The notes under the pieces were generated by a model that saw only the letters and a program-made list of their open reading frames with translations, had not been told where the DNA came from and searched no databases. This document shows positions 1 through 10,400 of a stretch of DNA of 64,000 nucleotides, piece after piece. This DNA comes from Mucilaginibacter sp. OK268 (lineage in GTDB: Bacteria; Bacteroidota; Bacteroidia; Sphingobacteriales; Sphingobacteriaceae), in the NCBI RefSeq assembly GCF_900103125.1, contig NZ_FNJV01000001.1, forward strand, positions 558,001 through 622,000, in the 5' to 3' direction. Made by a program: the position numbers and the translations under genes. Every line of letters begins with the position of its first letter. Positions within the stretch are counted from its first letter, which is position 1.

Positions 1-1045
1 TACCCAACAGGGAAGTGGGGGTTATGGTTTGAACCAGTTACCCGTAGTATGGCGCTGGAATTATATCACGCAAGCCGGTGTTGACAATGGCTCCGGTATT
101 GATGCTGTCCCGCAAAAAATTAATACCAACAAACAGCCAATGCAGCGTGATGTTTATAATGGCCGTCCCTATGTGCGTGTGGCGCCTAATGGACCATATG
201 TTAATCAGGTTTTTTTGGATCAGGTGCATGATTGCCGTTGGGACGCTACTTTTCAAACTTTTTGGATTTGTAATCAAAAGGTGGCTGCCGGCGTAACCAG
301 TACGGGCGGGTCTAAAGGCGCCCTTACACCCACGTCAAATTTTTCACAGTCCGCTTACAATATTCCTATTGATGGCGACACCGCTATATTGATGCCAGGA
401 GCAGAGGTTACCATGGCCAGGAGGGATGCTTTTAAAGGTTTGATCGTCACCCCGAAACAATACAATAATAACGTGTTCCCAACCGTCAAGAAATTTGACG
501 ATCCGTTGCGTACCGGCATGAATGATTTTTCAAGCCGCCCCATCGTTCTAATGCGTTTTTCGGAAGTGTACCTCATGAACGCGGAGGCTAACTATATGCT
601 GGGTAATGCTGATAAAGCTGCTGTGTCATTGAATGTCATTCGCCAGCGTGCCGCTTACCGCGTTCCTGCTGATGGAAATACGATTCCCCAGGGACAATTC
701 AGGGTGACAGCTGCCACTCAGGGAACGGCCAACGCGGCGAATGTCGCCGCAATGGCATTGACACCGGCACAACAGGCGCAATTGTCCATTCCCAACAACC
801 TAACGCCGGGTTCGCCGCCCTGTGGGATGGATCTGATCCTGGATGAGTATTCAAGAGAATTGTTTGGTGATCCGCGTCGTTGGTATGATCTGGTGAGGAC
901 CCGGCAGCTGGTTCGCCGTGTAAAAATGTACAATGCGAACGGCAGACCGAACGTTCAGGAATATCACATGCGGAGGCCGATACCGCAGAGTCTGATCGAC
1001 GCGGTACTTACAGGGCCTAAGTATCCGCAAAACAATGGTTATTAA
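1..1045 (+). CDS. SusD/RagB outer-membrane glycan-binding protein, 5' end outside window
   Basis: The frame is open from the first base, so only the C-terminal ~347 residues are present; the first in-window start-like codon (TTG at 29) is not the true start. The tail carries the SusD/RagB C-terminal signature: a helical repeat segment around VYLMNAEANYMLGN and NVIRQRA, followed by ELFGDPRRWYDLVRT and a closing PIPQSLID...YPQNNGY, matching the usual 'RREL-E-G-R-WDL-R' block and the short Asn-Pro/Asn-rich end. SusD proteins are surface lipoproteins that cap a SusC TonB-dependent porin and bind oligosaccharide; the partner susC should lie just upstream. A strong terminator follows directly, so this gene closes its operon and belongs to a different locus from the genes to its right. 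Confidence 0.9.
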   Translation, partial: TQQGSGGYGLNQLPVVWRWNYITQAGVDNGSGIDAVPQKINTNKQPMQRDVYNGRPYVRVAPNGPYVNQVFLDQVHDCRWDATFQTFWICNQKVAAGVTSTGGSKGALTPTSNFSQSAYNIPIDGDTAILMPGAEVTMARRDAFKGLIVTPKQYNNNVFPTVKKFDDPLRTGMNDFSSRPIVLMRFSEVYLMNAEANYMLGNADKAAVSLNVIRQRAAYRVPADGNTIPQGQFRVTAATQGTANAANVAAMALTPAQQAQLSIPNNLTPGSPPCGMDLILDEYSRELFGDPRRWYDLVRTRQLVRRVKMYNANGRPNVQEYHMRRPIPQSLIDAVLTGPKYPQNNGY

Positions 1046-1065
1046 ATCTTAAATTTACCCGTGAT

Positions 1066-1109
1066 TAACTAAAACAGGCCGCCGGATATCCGGCGGCCTG
1101 TTTTAGTTA
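1066..1109 (+). terminator. 44-bp perfect palindromic terminator after susD
   Basis: Two 22-base arms pair without mismatch around a centre between 1087 and 1088, with a GC-rich inner stem and AAAAC/GTTTT flanks, so U-tracts form on both strands. It sits 20 bp after the SusD stop and can also stop transcription coming leftward from the minus-strand relicts. Confidence 0.9.
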
Positions 1110-1236
1110 GGATTTTCATTTAAGGATTGGCGCCCCTGTTTGCCAATAATTAGCGGATAAAGTATCCGCTGTAGAGTAATAGAAGACGCGCGGTTAACCC
1201 CTACAATTGTAACTTCTTAGTATACCATGGCCTGAA

Positions 1237-1522
1237 TCAAGGATAGATCATCTTGATTTTACCATCAGCAGTATGATATAATTTGGTCACTTTGATATTG
1301 CGTAGATAGGTTTTGCCAAATAACTCTGTATCATGGTAAAAAATATACCACTTGCCCTTGTAGGGAATAATAGATGGTGTGTAGTCCTGCCTTGTACGGG
1401 TTGCATGCAATTTCCAGGTAAATTCATGTCTGTGCGAGGCACGAGCCAGTGATAACGGTAAAAATACCTTGATCCGGGACTCCTTTCTGTTATAAATGAT
1501 GATGTTTTCAGTACATATGTTT
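1237..1522 (-). pseudogene. GH43 glycosidase relict (C-terminal end, several frameshifts)
   Basis: No start codon and no full-length frame, but minus-strand translation shows the C-terminal blade of a family 43 glycosidase in pieces. One frame reads EFTWK, another MQPVQGRTTHH, and then SIIPYKGKWYIFYHDTEL continues through FGKTYLRNIKVTKL to a TGA at 1237-1239. The consensus order in GH43 enzymes is 'xFxWKGxxMxPVxGxTTHHSIxxYKGKWYLFYHDxxLSG', so the blocks are collinear but need at least two single-base shifts (near 1402-1414 and 1371-1374) to be joined. An in-frame TAA at about 1522 closes the 5' side. The catalytic N-terminal part is gone. It lies directly downstream of the broken SDR gene on the same strand, so the two probably decayed together from one operon. 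Confidence 0.7.
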
Positions 1523-1594
1523 TAAGTGAATAGATTGTTTGTTATTGCGGTTACGAATACCGGCACGGCACGGGAAGTATTTAGTGGAAATAAA

Positions 1595-2426
1595 TTATAC
1601 GCCACTGAACACGGCGAAACCACCATCGACGTTAATAACGGTACCGGTAACAAATTTAGAGGCGTCGCTGAGCAGCCAGATCAAGGCTCCGCATAACTCG
1701 TCCGCATCCCCGAACCGATGATACGGCGTTTGTTTCAGCACCAGCTTACCTCGTTCTGTATAAGAGCCGTCCGGACGGGTAAGCAGGGTCCGGTTCTGTT
1801 CAGTGAGGAAAAAACCGGGTGCGATAGCGTTCATACGAAGTTTGTCACCATAACGGTTCGCCATTTCAACCGAAAACCACTTCGTATAGATATCAATTGC
1901 CGCCTAAGCCAAACTATACCCCAGGACTTTGGTAATCGCGCGCTGGGAGGCCATGGATGAGATATTTACAATGCTACCGCCTCCTGACCTGACCATGGCC
2001 TGGCCGAAGACCTGTGTAGGAAGCAGTGTGCCATGTAGATTGAGATCGATAACCTGTTTCAGACCTGCCATATCCAGATTGAACAAGTCATCTGCCGGTT
2101 GGACAGTGGCAGTTGGCATATTGCCACCTGCACCGTTAACCAGGCCATCTATACTGCCATAGGTTTCCATTAATTGCTGTCTCGCTCCAATCAGTTCCTC
2201 CGCCACGGTGACATCAGCAATTAATGCTGTTGCGCTCCCGCCGGCATCGGTTAATTCAGCTACCCGTTGCTCTGCGATCTGCCTGTTCGTTCCGTCCTAG
2301 AACGGCGACAGTGGCGCCTGCGGCGGCAATGCCTTTGATAAAAGCGTGACCAAGCACCCCTGTTCCGCCTGTAACTACAATAACCTTGCCTTCCAACGAA
2401 AACTCTTCAATATATTTCCTATTCAT
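1595..2426 (-). pseudogene. SDR-family oxidoreductase (D-mannonate/fructuronate reductase-like), broken
   Basis: The ATG at 2424-2426 opens a Rossmann fold with VIVVTGGTGVLGHAF (NAD-binding GxxxGxG-type loop), then the frame is lost. The bases GTTC are doubled at 2285-2292 (GAAC GAAC on the coding strand), a +4 change that runs into a stop a few codons on. In the shifted frame the protein continues through LVNGAGGNMP and the catalytic Ser region VNISSMAS. In the YSLA-K motif the lysine codon is TAG (1904-1906, AAG to TAG), so the nonsense codon falls exactly on the catalytic Lys of YxxxK. The rest (GFFLTEQNRTLL, FVTGTVINVDGGF) is intact to the stop at 1595. Its divergent neighbour encodes mannonate dehydratase; in related Bacteroidota an SDR of this kind beside uxuA is annotated as D-mannonate oxidoreductase, which is the basis for the proposed substrate (inference). 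Confidence 0.85.
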
Positions 2427-2731
2427 GATGTAGTGAAATTTTTAATTCTCATTAACTCCTAAAACTAGGGAATAGAACCGGAAGTTGCCCCGCCGTTTTC
2501 TTTATACTTTTAATACAAATGTTCATAGCCGAATAGTGTGAGGGGTTTTATAAGTCCGTGGATTCCTGTTGAAACCCAAAGGATTCGGCTTGAGGGTTGG
2601 GACATACAGGGATTCTCTTGCCCATTTGTTGATACTTGTACCACTTATGTACAAACTCGTCTGCCGGCGTTGTAAACCTCCAACTGATTGCCGTACTTTG
2701 AACAAGACCTCCCTGCATCAATAGTAGAACT
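2427..2731. promoter_or_regulatory. Divergent promoter region with TTGTAC-N7-GTACAA dyad
   Basis: This 305-bp gap separates the broken SDR gene (minus) from uxuA (plus). It holds a perfect short inverted repeat, TTGTAC at 2636-2641 and GTACAA at 2649-2654, about 80 bp before the uxuA ATG. Short dyads of this shape suit GntR-type regulators, which often control uronate genes; that link is inference. The longer open frames here do not resemble any family I know. Confidence 0.35.
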
Positions 2732-3934
2732 ATGACACGTGTTCCTGATTTGAAACAAACTTTCCGATGGTTCGGCCCGAACGATCCGGTAACTTTAAAA
2801 AAGATAGTCCAAACCGGAGCAACCGGGATAGTGACGGCTTTGCATGATATCCCGGCTGGTGAAATTTGGTCGGACCAAGCCATAGTGTACCGTAAAAGGA
2901 TGATCGAAGAAGCCGGCTTGATATGGTCAGTTGCCGAGAGTGTAAACGTTCATGAATCCATAAAAACTGCCGGCCCGGAGCGCGATAGCTACATCGAAAA
3001 GTATATAAAAACATTGTCTAATCTTAGCCGGGCAGGTGTAAAAACCGTTTGCTATAATTTTATGCCAGTATTAGATTGGACGAGAACGTCGCTGGATTAC
3101 CGGTTGCCCAATGGTGCAATAGCCCTGCGTTTTGATGCGATTGCACTGGCTGCGTTTGATCTTTTTATCCTTAGACGGGATAAGGCACAGCTGGGTTATA
3201 CGGAAAGTCAGCTACATTCGGCTAAAATATATTATGATAATGCAGACAATTTTGAAAGAAACCGGCTAGCTAAAACTATCCTGGCAGGACTCCCCGGAAC
3301 GGATGAGGTATTTTCACTGTCTGAATTCAAGTGCCAGCTGGATAATTATAAGGGTATCGGTCGTGCCGAACTGAAGCAGCATCTTTATTATTTTCTCCGT
3401 GCTGTTGTTCCAATAGCAGAAGCTTTGGGAATTAAAATGTGTATTCACCCGGACGATCCGCCCATATCTATTTTGGGTTTACCCCGGATCGCTTGTAATG
3501 AAACCGATCTGACCGAAATAGTGAATGCTTGTCATTCACCTGCAAATGGTTTTACACTTTGTACCGGGTCGCTCGGCGTGGATCCGCAGAACGATATCCC
3601 CGGCATCATTAAACGATTGGGTAAACATATACATTTCCTGCATTTACGAAATGTAAAGCGGGAGGCGGATGGCAGCTTCTATGAAGCGGATCATCTCGGG
3701 GGAAGTACAGATATGTATGATGTGATGAAAGCGGTTGTGGCGGAGCAGATACGCCGGTTTGTGGAGGGCCGAATTGACCTGGCAATTCCTATGCGCCCGG
3801 ATCATGGACATAAACTGGCTGACGACGAACAATACGACACCTATCCGGGTTATGCTTTAATTGGTCGACTGAAGGGTTTGGCTGAGTTACGAGGCCTGGA
3901 ACTTGGTATCAGAAGAAACTTACTTGCCGATTAA
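2732..3934 (+). CDS. uxuA: Mannonate dehydratase (EC 4.2.1.8)
   Basis: A full-length 400-residue UxuA, the usual size. It dehydrates D-mannonate to 2-keto-3-deoxygluconate in cytoplasmic glucuronate catabolism. Visible family features are an N-terminal FRWFGPNDPVTL, HDIPAGEIW, the mid-protein CYNFMPVLDWTRTSL, metal-ligand region CIHPDDPP near residue 238, CTGSLG near 276, HLRNV near 308 and the C-terminal MRPDHGH near 355. No signal peptide. It is intact although its divergent SDR partner is dead, so flux must use an oxidoreductase elsewhere, or mannonate from another source. The minus-strand GH115 gene converges on it. Confidence 0.95.
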   Translation: MTRVPDLKQTFRWFGPNDPVTLKKIVQTGATGIVTALHDIPAGEIWSDQAIVYRKRMIEEAGLIWSVAESVNVHESIKTAGPERDSYIEKYIKTLSNLSRAGVKTVCYNFMPVLDWTRTSLDYRLPNGAIALRFDAIALAAFDLFILRRDKAQLGYTESQLHSAKIYYDNADNFERNRLAKTILAGLPGTDEVFSLSEFKCQLDNYKGIGRAELKQHLYYFLRAVVPIAEALGIKMCIHPDDPPISILGLPRIACNETDLTEIVNACHSPANGFTLCTGSLGVDPQNDIPGIIKRLGKHIHFLHLRNVKREADGSFYEADHLGGSTDMYDVMKAVVAEQIRRFVEGRIDLAIPMRPDHGHKLADDEQYDTYPGYALIGRLKGLAELRGLELGIRRNLLAD

Positions 3935-3941
3935 ATCAACA

Positions 3942-3981
3942 GGACCCATAAAGCGGTTCCGGGAAATCGCCTTATGGGTTC
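3942..3981. terminator. Hairpin between convergent uxuA and GH115 genes
   Basis: Arms GGACCCATAAAGCG (3942-3955) and CGCCTTATGGGTTC (3968-3981) pair over 14 positions with two G-U wobbles and a 12-nt loop. There is no clear U-tract, so termination is likely by position but not certain. Confidence 0.5.
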
Positions 3982-4081
3982 ATAATAGGTACTGACCCGG
4001 GATAGAATATGGTTCTGTCAACCCGAAGATGATTGATGCAGGCGTTTGTCCGAATTAGTTATGCGTTAATAGAGCGCTTGA

Positions 4082-6973
4082 TCATTGCTTAAAGACTTTA
4101 GCTGGCGGTATGAAAGTACTCTCCGGAGGGCCGAGATAGCTGAACGGCAACGCTCCGGAACTGATCACGATTTTCTCCAGAACAATGGCCGGGGTAACCA
4201 CCCAGATTTTTAAAGTATGAACTCCGGGCTGATCAATGTGGTGTGTGCTCTTGTAAATATTGATATTATCGGCTACCGCCATATTCCACAAATGACCATT
4301 CGCCTCCGCGTTAACGCTGATCACCTGTGGTTTTTCTTCATCTATGGAAACAGCATACTTCAGCGATTTATCCGCCGTAAAATCAATGGAGGGAGCGAGA
4401 TAGGTCCTGACATCATAGTCTCCGGGAGTTTGTATATCGATCCGGTATTCCACGTGGGCGCTGTTATTGTCGGGCTTTTGGGTTTCGGCTATAACCGGCA
4501 TAGGCGTAATGGCAGAAAGTGTTTTTCCATAATCTGGTAGTACTGTCCAACTCGCGCCGCCCTTAACCACATTCCGCTGGAAGTGGGCTGCTTCAATTGA
4601 TATAAAATTGGAAGTTTGCTTAAAAGTGTTCGCCACGAAAGTCGCCTTAGCGGGTACGGGAACAGTTATTTCTGCATGGGTACCATCATCTGCTGATATT
4701 TTAATTATACCCTCCCGTACCTGCCCGGATAGTTTGTTCCTGTTCAGCATAACATAAATTCGTTGCTGATCGGTAACCGTACCAGTAAGGACGTCCAGCT
4801 CTAAAAATGGTGGTGCATCAATTTTGAACTTAACCGGCAGACTTCCACGGACGAATAACTCTAAAAATCGCGTATCTCCGGTTTCCCTGAGGCCAGTTAA
4901 CCGGAGCGTTTTGTTAACCGGCCACGCAAGGCTGTCTCCCTCCATCGCAATGCCGAGTGCAGCGCTCTTTGCAGGTGTAACCTCTTTTAAATCAGGCATC
5001 AGATTGACTTTCGGCTCTTGCCAGGAAGTGTAGCCAATGTGGGTTTGATCCATCATATGATCCCATTTGCCCCCCGCCAATTCCTTATTGTAATAATAGG
5101 CTATTGCCGCATCGGTTTTAAAAAGAGATTTCGCCCGTTCCGCCATTTTATTGGCACTTAATCTTCCCTGTGCCGCATAAAAATGATTCAGCGCTACAGT
5201 GTAATAAAGATCATTAAGGTTAGCACAGGCCTTAACAGGATGTAAAACCAACTCGTAGAAAGCGTTTTTGGTATCAACCGGCATCATAGTGTAAAGAGAA
5301 TCCGCGCGTCGTTCCAATGCGCGATAATTCGAAACCATCGTTTCAAACTCCCTGAAATTAAGCAGACTGTACGTCTTTTCATTCAGTAGTTCTGGTTTCC
5401 GGCGACCATTAAACTTACTGTATACCTGGATAATCGAAGCAGCCTGTCTGGCATATTTTTCTCCGAATTGCTGGCTTGCCCATTGTCTGGTATAATTTTC
5501 CAGATCACTTGCTGAAATAGCGGAGGGACGCCAGGCATAGTCCAGGAAAAACGAAATGGGAAATTCCATCGGCTTGAGGTCACCAACATTTACAACCCAA
5601 AGCTGCCGGGCATGATGAGCGTAAGCCAAATGCATTTGTTCCCATACCTTGGTGATTGGGTTGGTATTTAACCATTTATAATTCCTGGGTCCGCCCACAT
5701 AATCAAAATGATAATAAATGCCGTATCCGCCTTTTCGGGGTTTTTCGCCGGCTGGGGGAAGTTTGCGGATATTGCCCCAGTTGTCATCACACAGCAAGAG
5801 CGTAACGTCATCAGGTACCCGCATGCCCTTATCATAATAATCCTGTACTTCCTTGTATAACGCCCAAAGCTGGGGAGTTTGCCCGGCGGGCTGATGTGTG
5901 ACATCGGCAATGATCTGGCGCTGGTCAGCTACAATTTTCTCCAGGAGCGAGATATTAGTACCATCCTCCATCGCTTTGTCGCCGTCGCCGCGCATGCCGA
6001 TCGTTACGACGGTTTCAGCCTTTCCCATATTTTCAATTCCTTTTCGCCAAAATGCCCGAAGCGTATCCCTGTTTTGAACATAGTTCCATTCTCCTCGCCC
6101 ATAACGCTTCCACTCCTGTTGTGCCCGGTCCATGGGTTCATGATGGGAGGTACCCATGACGATCCCATACTCGTCGGCTGTTTTTCGGTTAAGCGGATCA
6201 TCATCGTTGAACGCGTTGCCCCACATAGCAGGCCATAGGTAGTTTGCCCGCAGCCTTAACAGTAACTCGAACACATGTTTATATAGCTCATGGTTAACAC
6301 CGCCAAATTTGGCTCTGGCCCAACTGGAAAATGCCGGTGCTTCATCATTGATAAAAATGCCTCTGTATTTTACTTCCGGCTCACCCAAGGAATGCCGGCC
6401 GGCAGATACAACCAGGGTGCTGGAATGTCTGACAGGAACGTCTGCCCACCAATACCATGGTGATACACCGATTTGCCTAGAGAGCTCATAAATTCCATAA
6501 ATGGTTCCCCGTTTGTCGCTTCCAGCGATGACCAGCGCCTGGTCAACTCCCGGAAACGGCTTGTTAATGGTTTGCAATACAAAAGTCTCCCATCGTCCCA
6601 TGATGTCCGCCACATTCAGCTTTTTGCTGGTGACCAGATCGTTGATCAATCGCGATTTACCAATCGTACCAATGATCACTATCCGTTTCCCAGTGGGTAT
6701 TTTGCTGGATAGGGTTGGTGTAAGGCCGGTAACGGAAGTAAGGTCCCGCTGAAGATCAGCGGCAGCTCTCAACACACCCGGATAATCGTCAGTGGAGATG
6801 AAGAGCGGGGCAACGCTGTTGTTTCCGGCCAATGGAAATCCGCTGCGGCTTGATGCCCTGCTGACAAACGTCGAATCAGGAAAGGCAGCTTTTGCCTGCG
6901 AACAAATGCAGATACAGGTCGCGGCCAGTAATATCGCCTTAAAAAAAAGTTTGTTGAATGAAAGTATAGTCAT
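4082..6973 (-). CDS. GH115 alpha-glucuronidase, secreted
   Basis: GH115 enzymes remove (4-O-methyl-)D-glucuronic acid from xylan, including internal side chains. The 963-residue protein has the family hallmarks: RGIFINDEAPAF near residue 209, NYLWPAMWGNAFNDDDP, MGTSHHEPMDRAQQEW near 277, TIGMRGDGDKAMEDG near 327, LLLCDDNWGNIRKLP near 397 and YYHFDYVGGPRNYKW, followed by a long helical region and a C-terminal beta-sandwich module. I chose the ATG at 6971-6973 because it starts a clear signal peptide (LFFKAILLAATCICICSQAKA) with an AGGA just upstream; a longer frame to 7066 adds 31 residues with no sequence character. Periplasm or surface. It lies downstream of HTCS-1 on the same strand but 483 bp away, so it probably has its own promoter. 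Confidence 0.93.
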   Translation of the reverse strand: MTILSFNKLFFKAILLAATCICICSQAKAAFPDSTFVSRASSRSGFPLAGNNSVAPLFISTDDYPGVLRAAADLQRDLTSVTGLTPTLSSKIPTGKRIVIIGTIGKSRLINDLVTSKKLNVADIMGRWETFVLQTINKPFPGVDQALVIAGSDKRGTIYGIYELSRQIGVSPWYWWADVPVRHSSTLVVSAGRHSLGEPEVKYRGIFINDEAPAFSSWARAKFGGVNHELYKHVFELLLRLRANYLWPAMWGNAFNDDDPLNRKTADEYGIVMGTSHHEPMDRAQQEWKRYGRGEWNYVQNRDTLRAFWRKGIENMGKAETVVTIGMRGDGDKAMEDGTNISLLEKIVADQRQIIADVTHQPAGQTPQLWALYKEVQDYYDKGMRVPDDVTLLLCDDNWGNIRKLPPAGEKPRKGGYGIYYHFDYVGGPRNYKWLNTNPITKVWEQMHLAYAHHARQLWVVNVGDLKPMEFPISFFLDYAWRPSAISASDLENYTRQWASQQFGEKYARQAASIIQVYSKFNGRRKPELLNEKTYSLLNFREFETMVSNYRALERRADSLYTMMPVDTKNAFYELVLHPVKACANLNDLYYTVALNHFYAAQGRLSANKMAERAKSLFKTDAAIAYYYNKELAGGKWDHMMDQTHIGYTSWQEPKVNLMPDLKEVTPAKSAALGIAMEGDSLAWPVNKTLRLTGLRETGDTRFLELFVRGSLPVKFKIDAPPFLELDVLTGTVTDQQRIYVMLNRNKLSGQVREGIIKISADDGTHAEITVPVPAKATFVANTFKQTSNFISIEAAHFQRNVVKGGASWTVLPDYGKTLSAITPMPVIAETQKPDNNSAHVEYRIDIQTPGDYDVRTYLAPSIDFTADKSLKYAVSIDEEKPQVISVNAEANGHLWNMAVADNINIYKSTHHIDQPGVHTLKIWVVTPAIVLEKIVISSGALPFSYLGPPESTFIPPAKVFKQ

Positions 6974-7456
6974 ATCCTTTTGCTGGTTTTTGCAAATAAG
7001 AATTGGCGGAACGAGTTGACGCGTATGCCCTTTCATGGCAATGCATTTCGTGCTTGGCCCATTCATTAGATTTCAGGCTAAAGTCTGTAACTTGTCTGTA
7101 TTTCAGCAGGACGATTGAATATATAAATAGCAAAAATGTTTTAACTATCAGTTGTGTTGATTAATTGAAGGCGCACTTCGGCCATTAATGATTGACCGGA
7201 AAGCATAATAAACGTTAACATCTGGATCAACTTCATAGTTGGAATAGCGGTAATTTGAATTTTAAATAGCTAACCACAAGCCGATTTTGAGGCAGGATAA
7301 CCGGTTAATAGCCGGGCCAGTCTTATGATCAGTAGCTTGCATGATATAAATGTCATGATTTTTGTTCAGTGGGTTTGGTCAATATTAGATATATTTATGT
7401 CAGAAATGTTTTTGCAAAACGTTAATTGATGTTGCCAATTGGCGCGTAATGCTTCA
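6974..7456. promoter_or_regulatory. 483-bp spacer between HTCS-1 and GH115
   Basis: No credible gene. It should contain the GH115 promoter (minus strand). A small inverted repeat CATGA/TCATG occurs at 7340-7357. No recognisable operator otherwise. Confidence 0.3.
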
Positions 7457-10400
7457 TTAGCTACGGTCGACGGATAGTTCCATATTTGGCGGATTAATTT
7501 TAACGTCTTTACGATGCAAGGCGACATAGTCGGAGGGAAGCATTTTAAAGCCTAGTTTAAACTGCCGTGAAAAATAGCTGGGTGTTCCAAATCCGGTCAT
7601 ATAAGCGATTTGAGTAATATTCAGATCACTTTTAGCCAGCAATGATGCCGCACGCTCCAGCTTAACGGCACGAATATACTCAACAGGCGTTAAGCCGGTA
7701 AGGTCCAGTACTTTGTGATATAAAGCACCCCTGCTCATGCAGACATGCCGGCTGAGTTCTTCGACGGATAATTCCGGCGTCGCCAGTTTATCTTCGATAT
7801 ATTTTACGATATTATTGATCAGCTTGACATCCTGTGATGGAACTTCTATCTCGTTTCCGACTACTTGTATTTGGCGGGAATAGGTGTCTTTCAAAGAAAA
7901 ATTGTAGGTTAAAAGGTTGCGGATCTTGGCGTTAAGTATGTCAAGATTAAACGGTTTGGTAAGGTAGTCGTTGGCCCCAATTTGAAGCCCCCGAAGCTGG
8001 TCTTCCTCTGCTGTCATTGCGGTCAGCATAATTACCCCGATATGGCTTGTTCGCCTGTCTGCTTTGATTTTTTTACAAAGCTCGATGCCATTCATCTCAG
8101 GCATATTGACGTCACTGATGATCAGGTGCGGATGAGCGGCGAGCGCTCGCTGCCAGCCTTCCTTGCCATTAGCGGCTTCAATGACGGCGTATTGTTCCAG
8201 TAATTTTTCTTTGAGGTATTCCCGAAGTTCTTCGTGATCTTCAATAAGCAAAATGAGAGGTTTGGGCAACGGGTTGTTCGTCGTTTGCTTTGAGGGCAAA
8301 TTTGCTTGGCCTTCATTTTTCAGACCAGTGGTTTCCTGAATACTCTCGCGTTGAGTGGTCTCATTATATACAACAGGTATTTTTACTATAAATGTTGTTC
8401 CTTCCTGAGGTTTGCTTTGAACCTCTATCTCCCCGCGATGAAGGGCAACGAATTCTTTGACGATCGCTAGTCCTATACCGCTGCCTTGATTCAAAATGCT
8501 TGCCGCCGTGTTATGCTGGTAGAAGCTTTCAAATATTTTTTTCTGCTCCTCCAGAGGGATACCTATGCCGGTGTCAATAATGGTAATAATAAGAGTGTCA
8601 CAACCGTCATTTAGCGCTTGAGCCAGATTGAGTGACAAGTTTACAGACCCGTCTTGTTTTGTGAATTTGAAGGCGTTAGAAAGCAGGTTAAAAATAATCC
8701 GTTCGATTTTGTCGTGATCGAATATGGCAGATAGGTGTTCCAATTCGGTATTAACAAAAAAATCGATCCGCTTTCTTTCTGAAAGGTCCTGGAATGACCC
8801 GGCCGCTTCTTTGATAAAAATGATAAAGTCACCAGGTGCCGCGTTCAGTTGAAGTTCTTGTTCTTCCATTTTTCGGAAGTCCAGCAATTGGTTAACCAGG
8901 TTCAGCAGCCGACGGGCATTGCGTTTAATGATATCAGTTTGACGCTGCAATTTTACATCTTTGACTGCTATCGAAAGTTCATCGGCAGGCGCCATAATGA
9001 GCGAAATGGGTGTTCGAAATTCATGGCTGAGATTGGTTAGAAATTTAATTTTTAACAGATCAAGTTCATGCAAGCGTTCAATCTCTCGTTTTTCGCGTTC
9101 TGCTTCCTGCCTGGAACTGGCTTTTTCCTGCTCCAATTCAAATCTTCGCTCAATTTTCTTAATGCCTCTGTGTCTGACAAATAAGAGTATAGAGAATGCA
9201 ACTAAAACATAAAAGCAGTAAGCATAAACCGTGCGCCATAATGGGGGAAGAATAATGATTCGGATACACGTTGCTTTGTCGCTCCAAACCCCCTCATTGT
9301 TTGTAGCTCGAACATAGAAAGTATAGGTTCCAGGGCTAATATTGGTATAGTGAGCTGTTTTGGAATGGGATACGGCCATCCAGTCCTTATCAAACCCGAC
9401 CAATTTATAGGAAAATTGATTTTGCTGAGGTGAGGTATAATTTAGCGCTACAAAACTGATTGAAAAATTCTGCCCGTAATCCAGTTTTATTTCCTTCGCA
9501 ACCCCGATCGCTTCCTTAATAGGGGCGTCCTCACCGGGTACAACCGTAATGTTCGATACTTTGAAGTCTGATAACAATACGGAAGGGTGATTATCATTGG
9601 TTGGTAGGGATTGCGGGTTGAAGTAGTTAAATCCATCTTCACCGCCGAAATACAGTTCACCGGTTGATGCCCGGATTCCGGAACCATACTTAAATGGACT
9701 TTCTTGGACGCCATTGTAGTGGTTAAAATTCTTGAAAAGCTTTTTTACCGGGTCAAAACTGCTGATACCTTTGTTGGTGCTCAGCCAAAGTAAGCCTTTA
9801 CTATCAGGTAATATTTTGTAAATTACACCATTATCCAGTCCTTCGCTCCCCGCGTAGTGTTTGAACCTATTTGCGCCATGGGAAAGTAAATTTAATCCGC
9901 CACCATCAGTCCCTACCCAGATATTTCCCTTTTGATCAATGTAGCTGCAATGGACATTATCATCTGAGAGATTACTGTTTGTACGATTAAATACGATGAT
10001 AGAATCGCTTTTAACGTTCAGATAAGCCAGTCCAGTCCCGTTGGTACCGATCCACATGTTCCCATAGCGGTCTTCGTCAATGTCCCTTATGAACATGTTT
10101 ACCGTTAGCTTTCTGTCATTCTCGACAATCGGATTTTTTATGTATCTTTTGAAATGCCCGGTTCGTGGGTCATAAATATTTACTCCGCCGCCGTTCGTGC
10201 CTATCCAAATCCATCCGCGGCTGTCTTCCCTGATGCAGAAAATTTCGTTATGATTGGGTTTGTCGATTCCTGGACCATTGAGGAACTGTTCATAAGTAAA
10301 GGTTTTTGTATTAATTTTAAAAAAACCATTCTGATAGGTGCCCATCCAAAGATTGCCCAAATGATCAATTTCGAGGCACATAACCGTAAGGTTGGGATTG

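Noticed and set aside
1066..1109. Palindrome considered as an IS or integration-site remnant
   Set aside because: Position right after susD, GC-rich core and T-tracts on both sides fit a bidirectional terminator; no transposase or target duplication nearby.
2548..2883. 111-codon minus ORF overlapping the uxuA start
   Set aside because: Mostly antisense to uxuA; peptide has no family signature.
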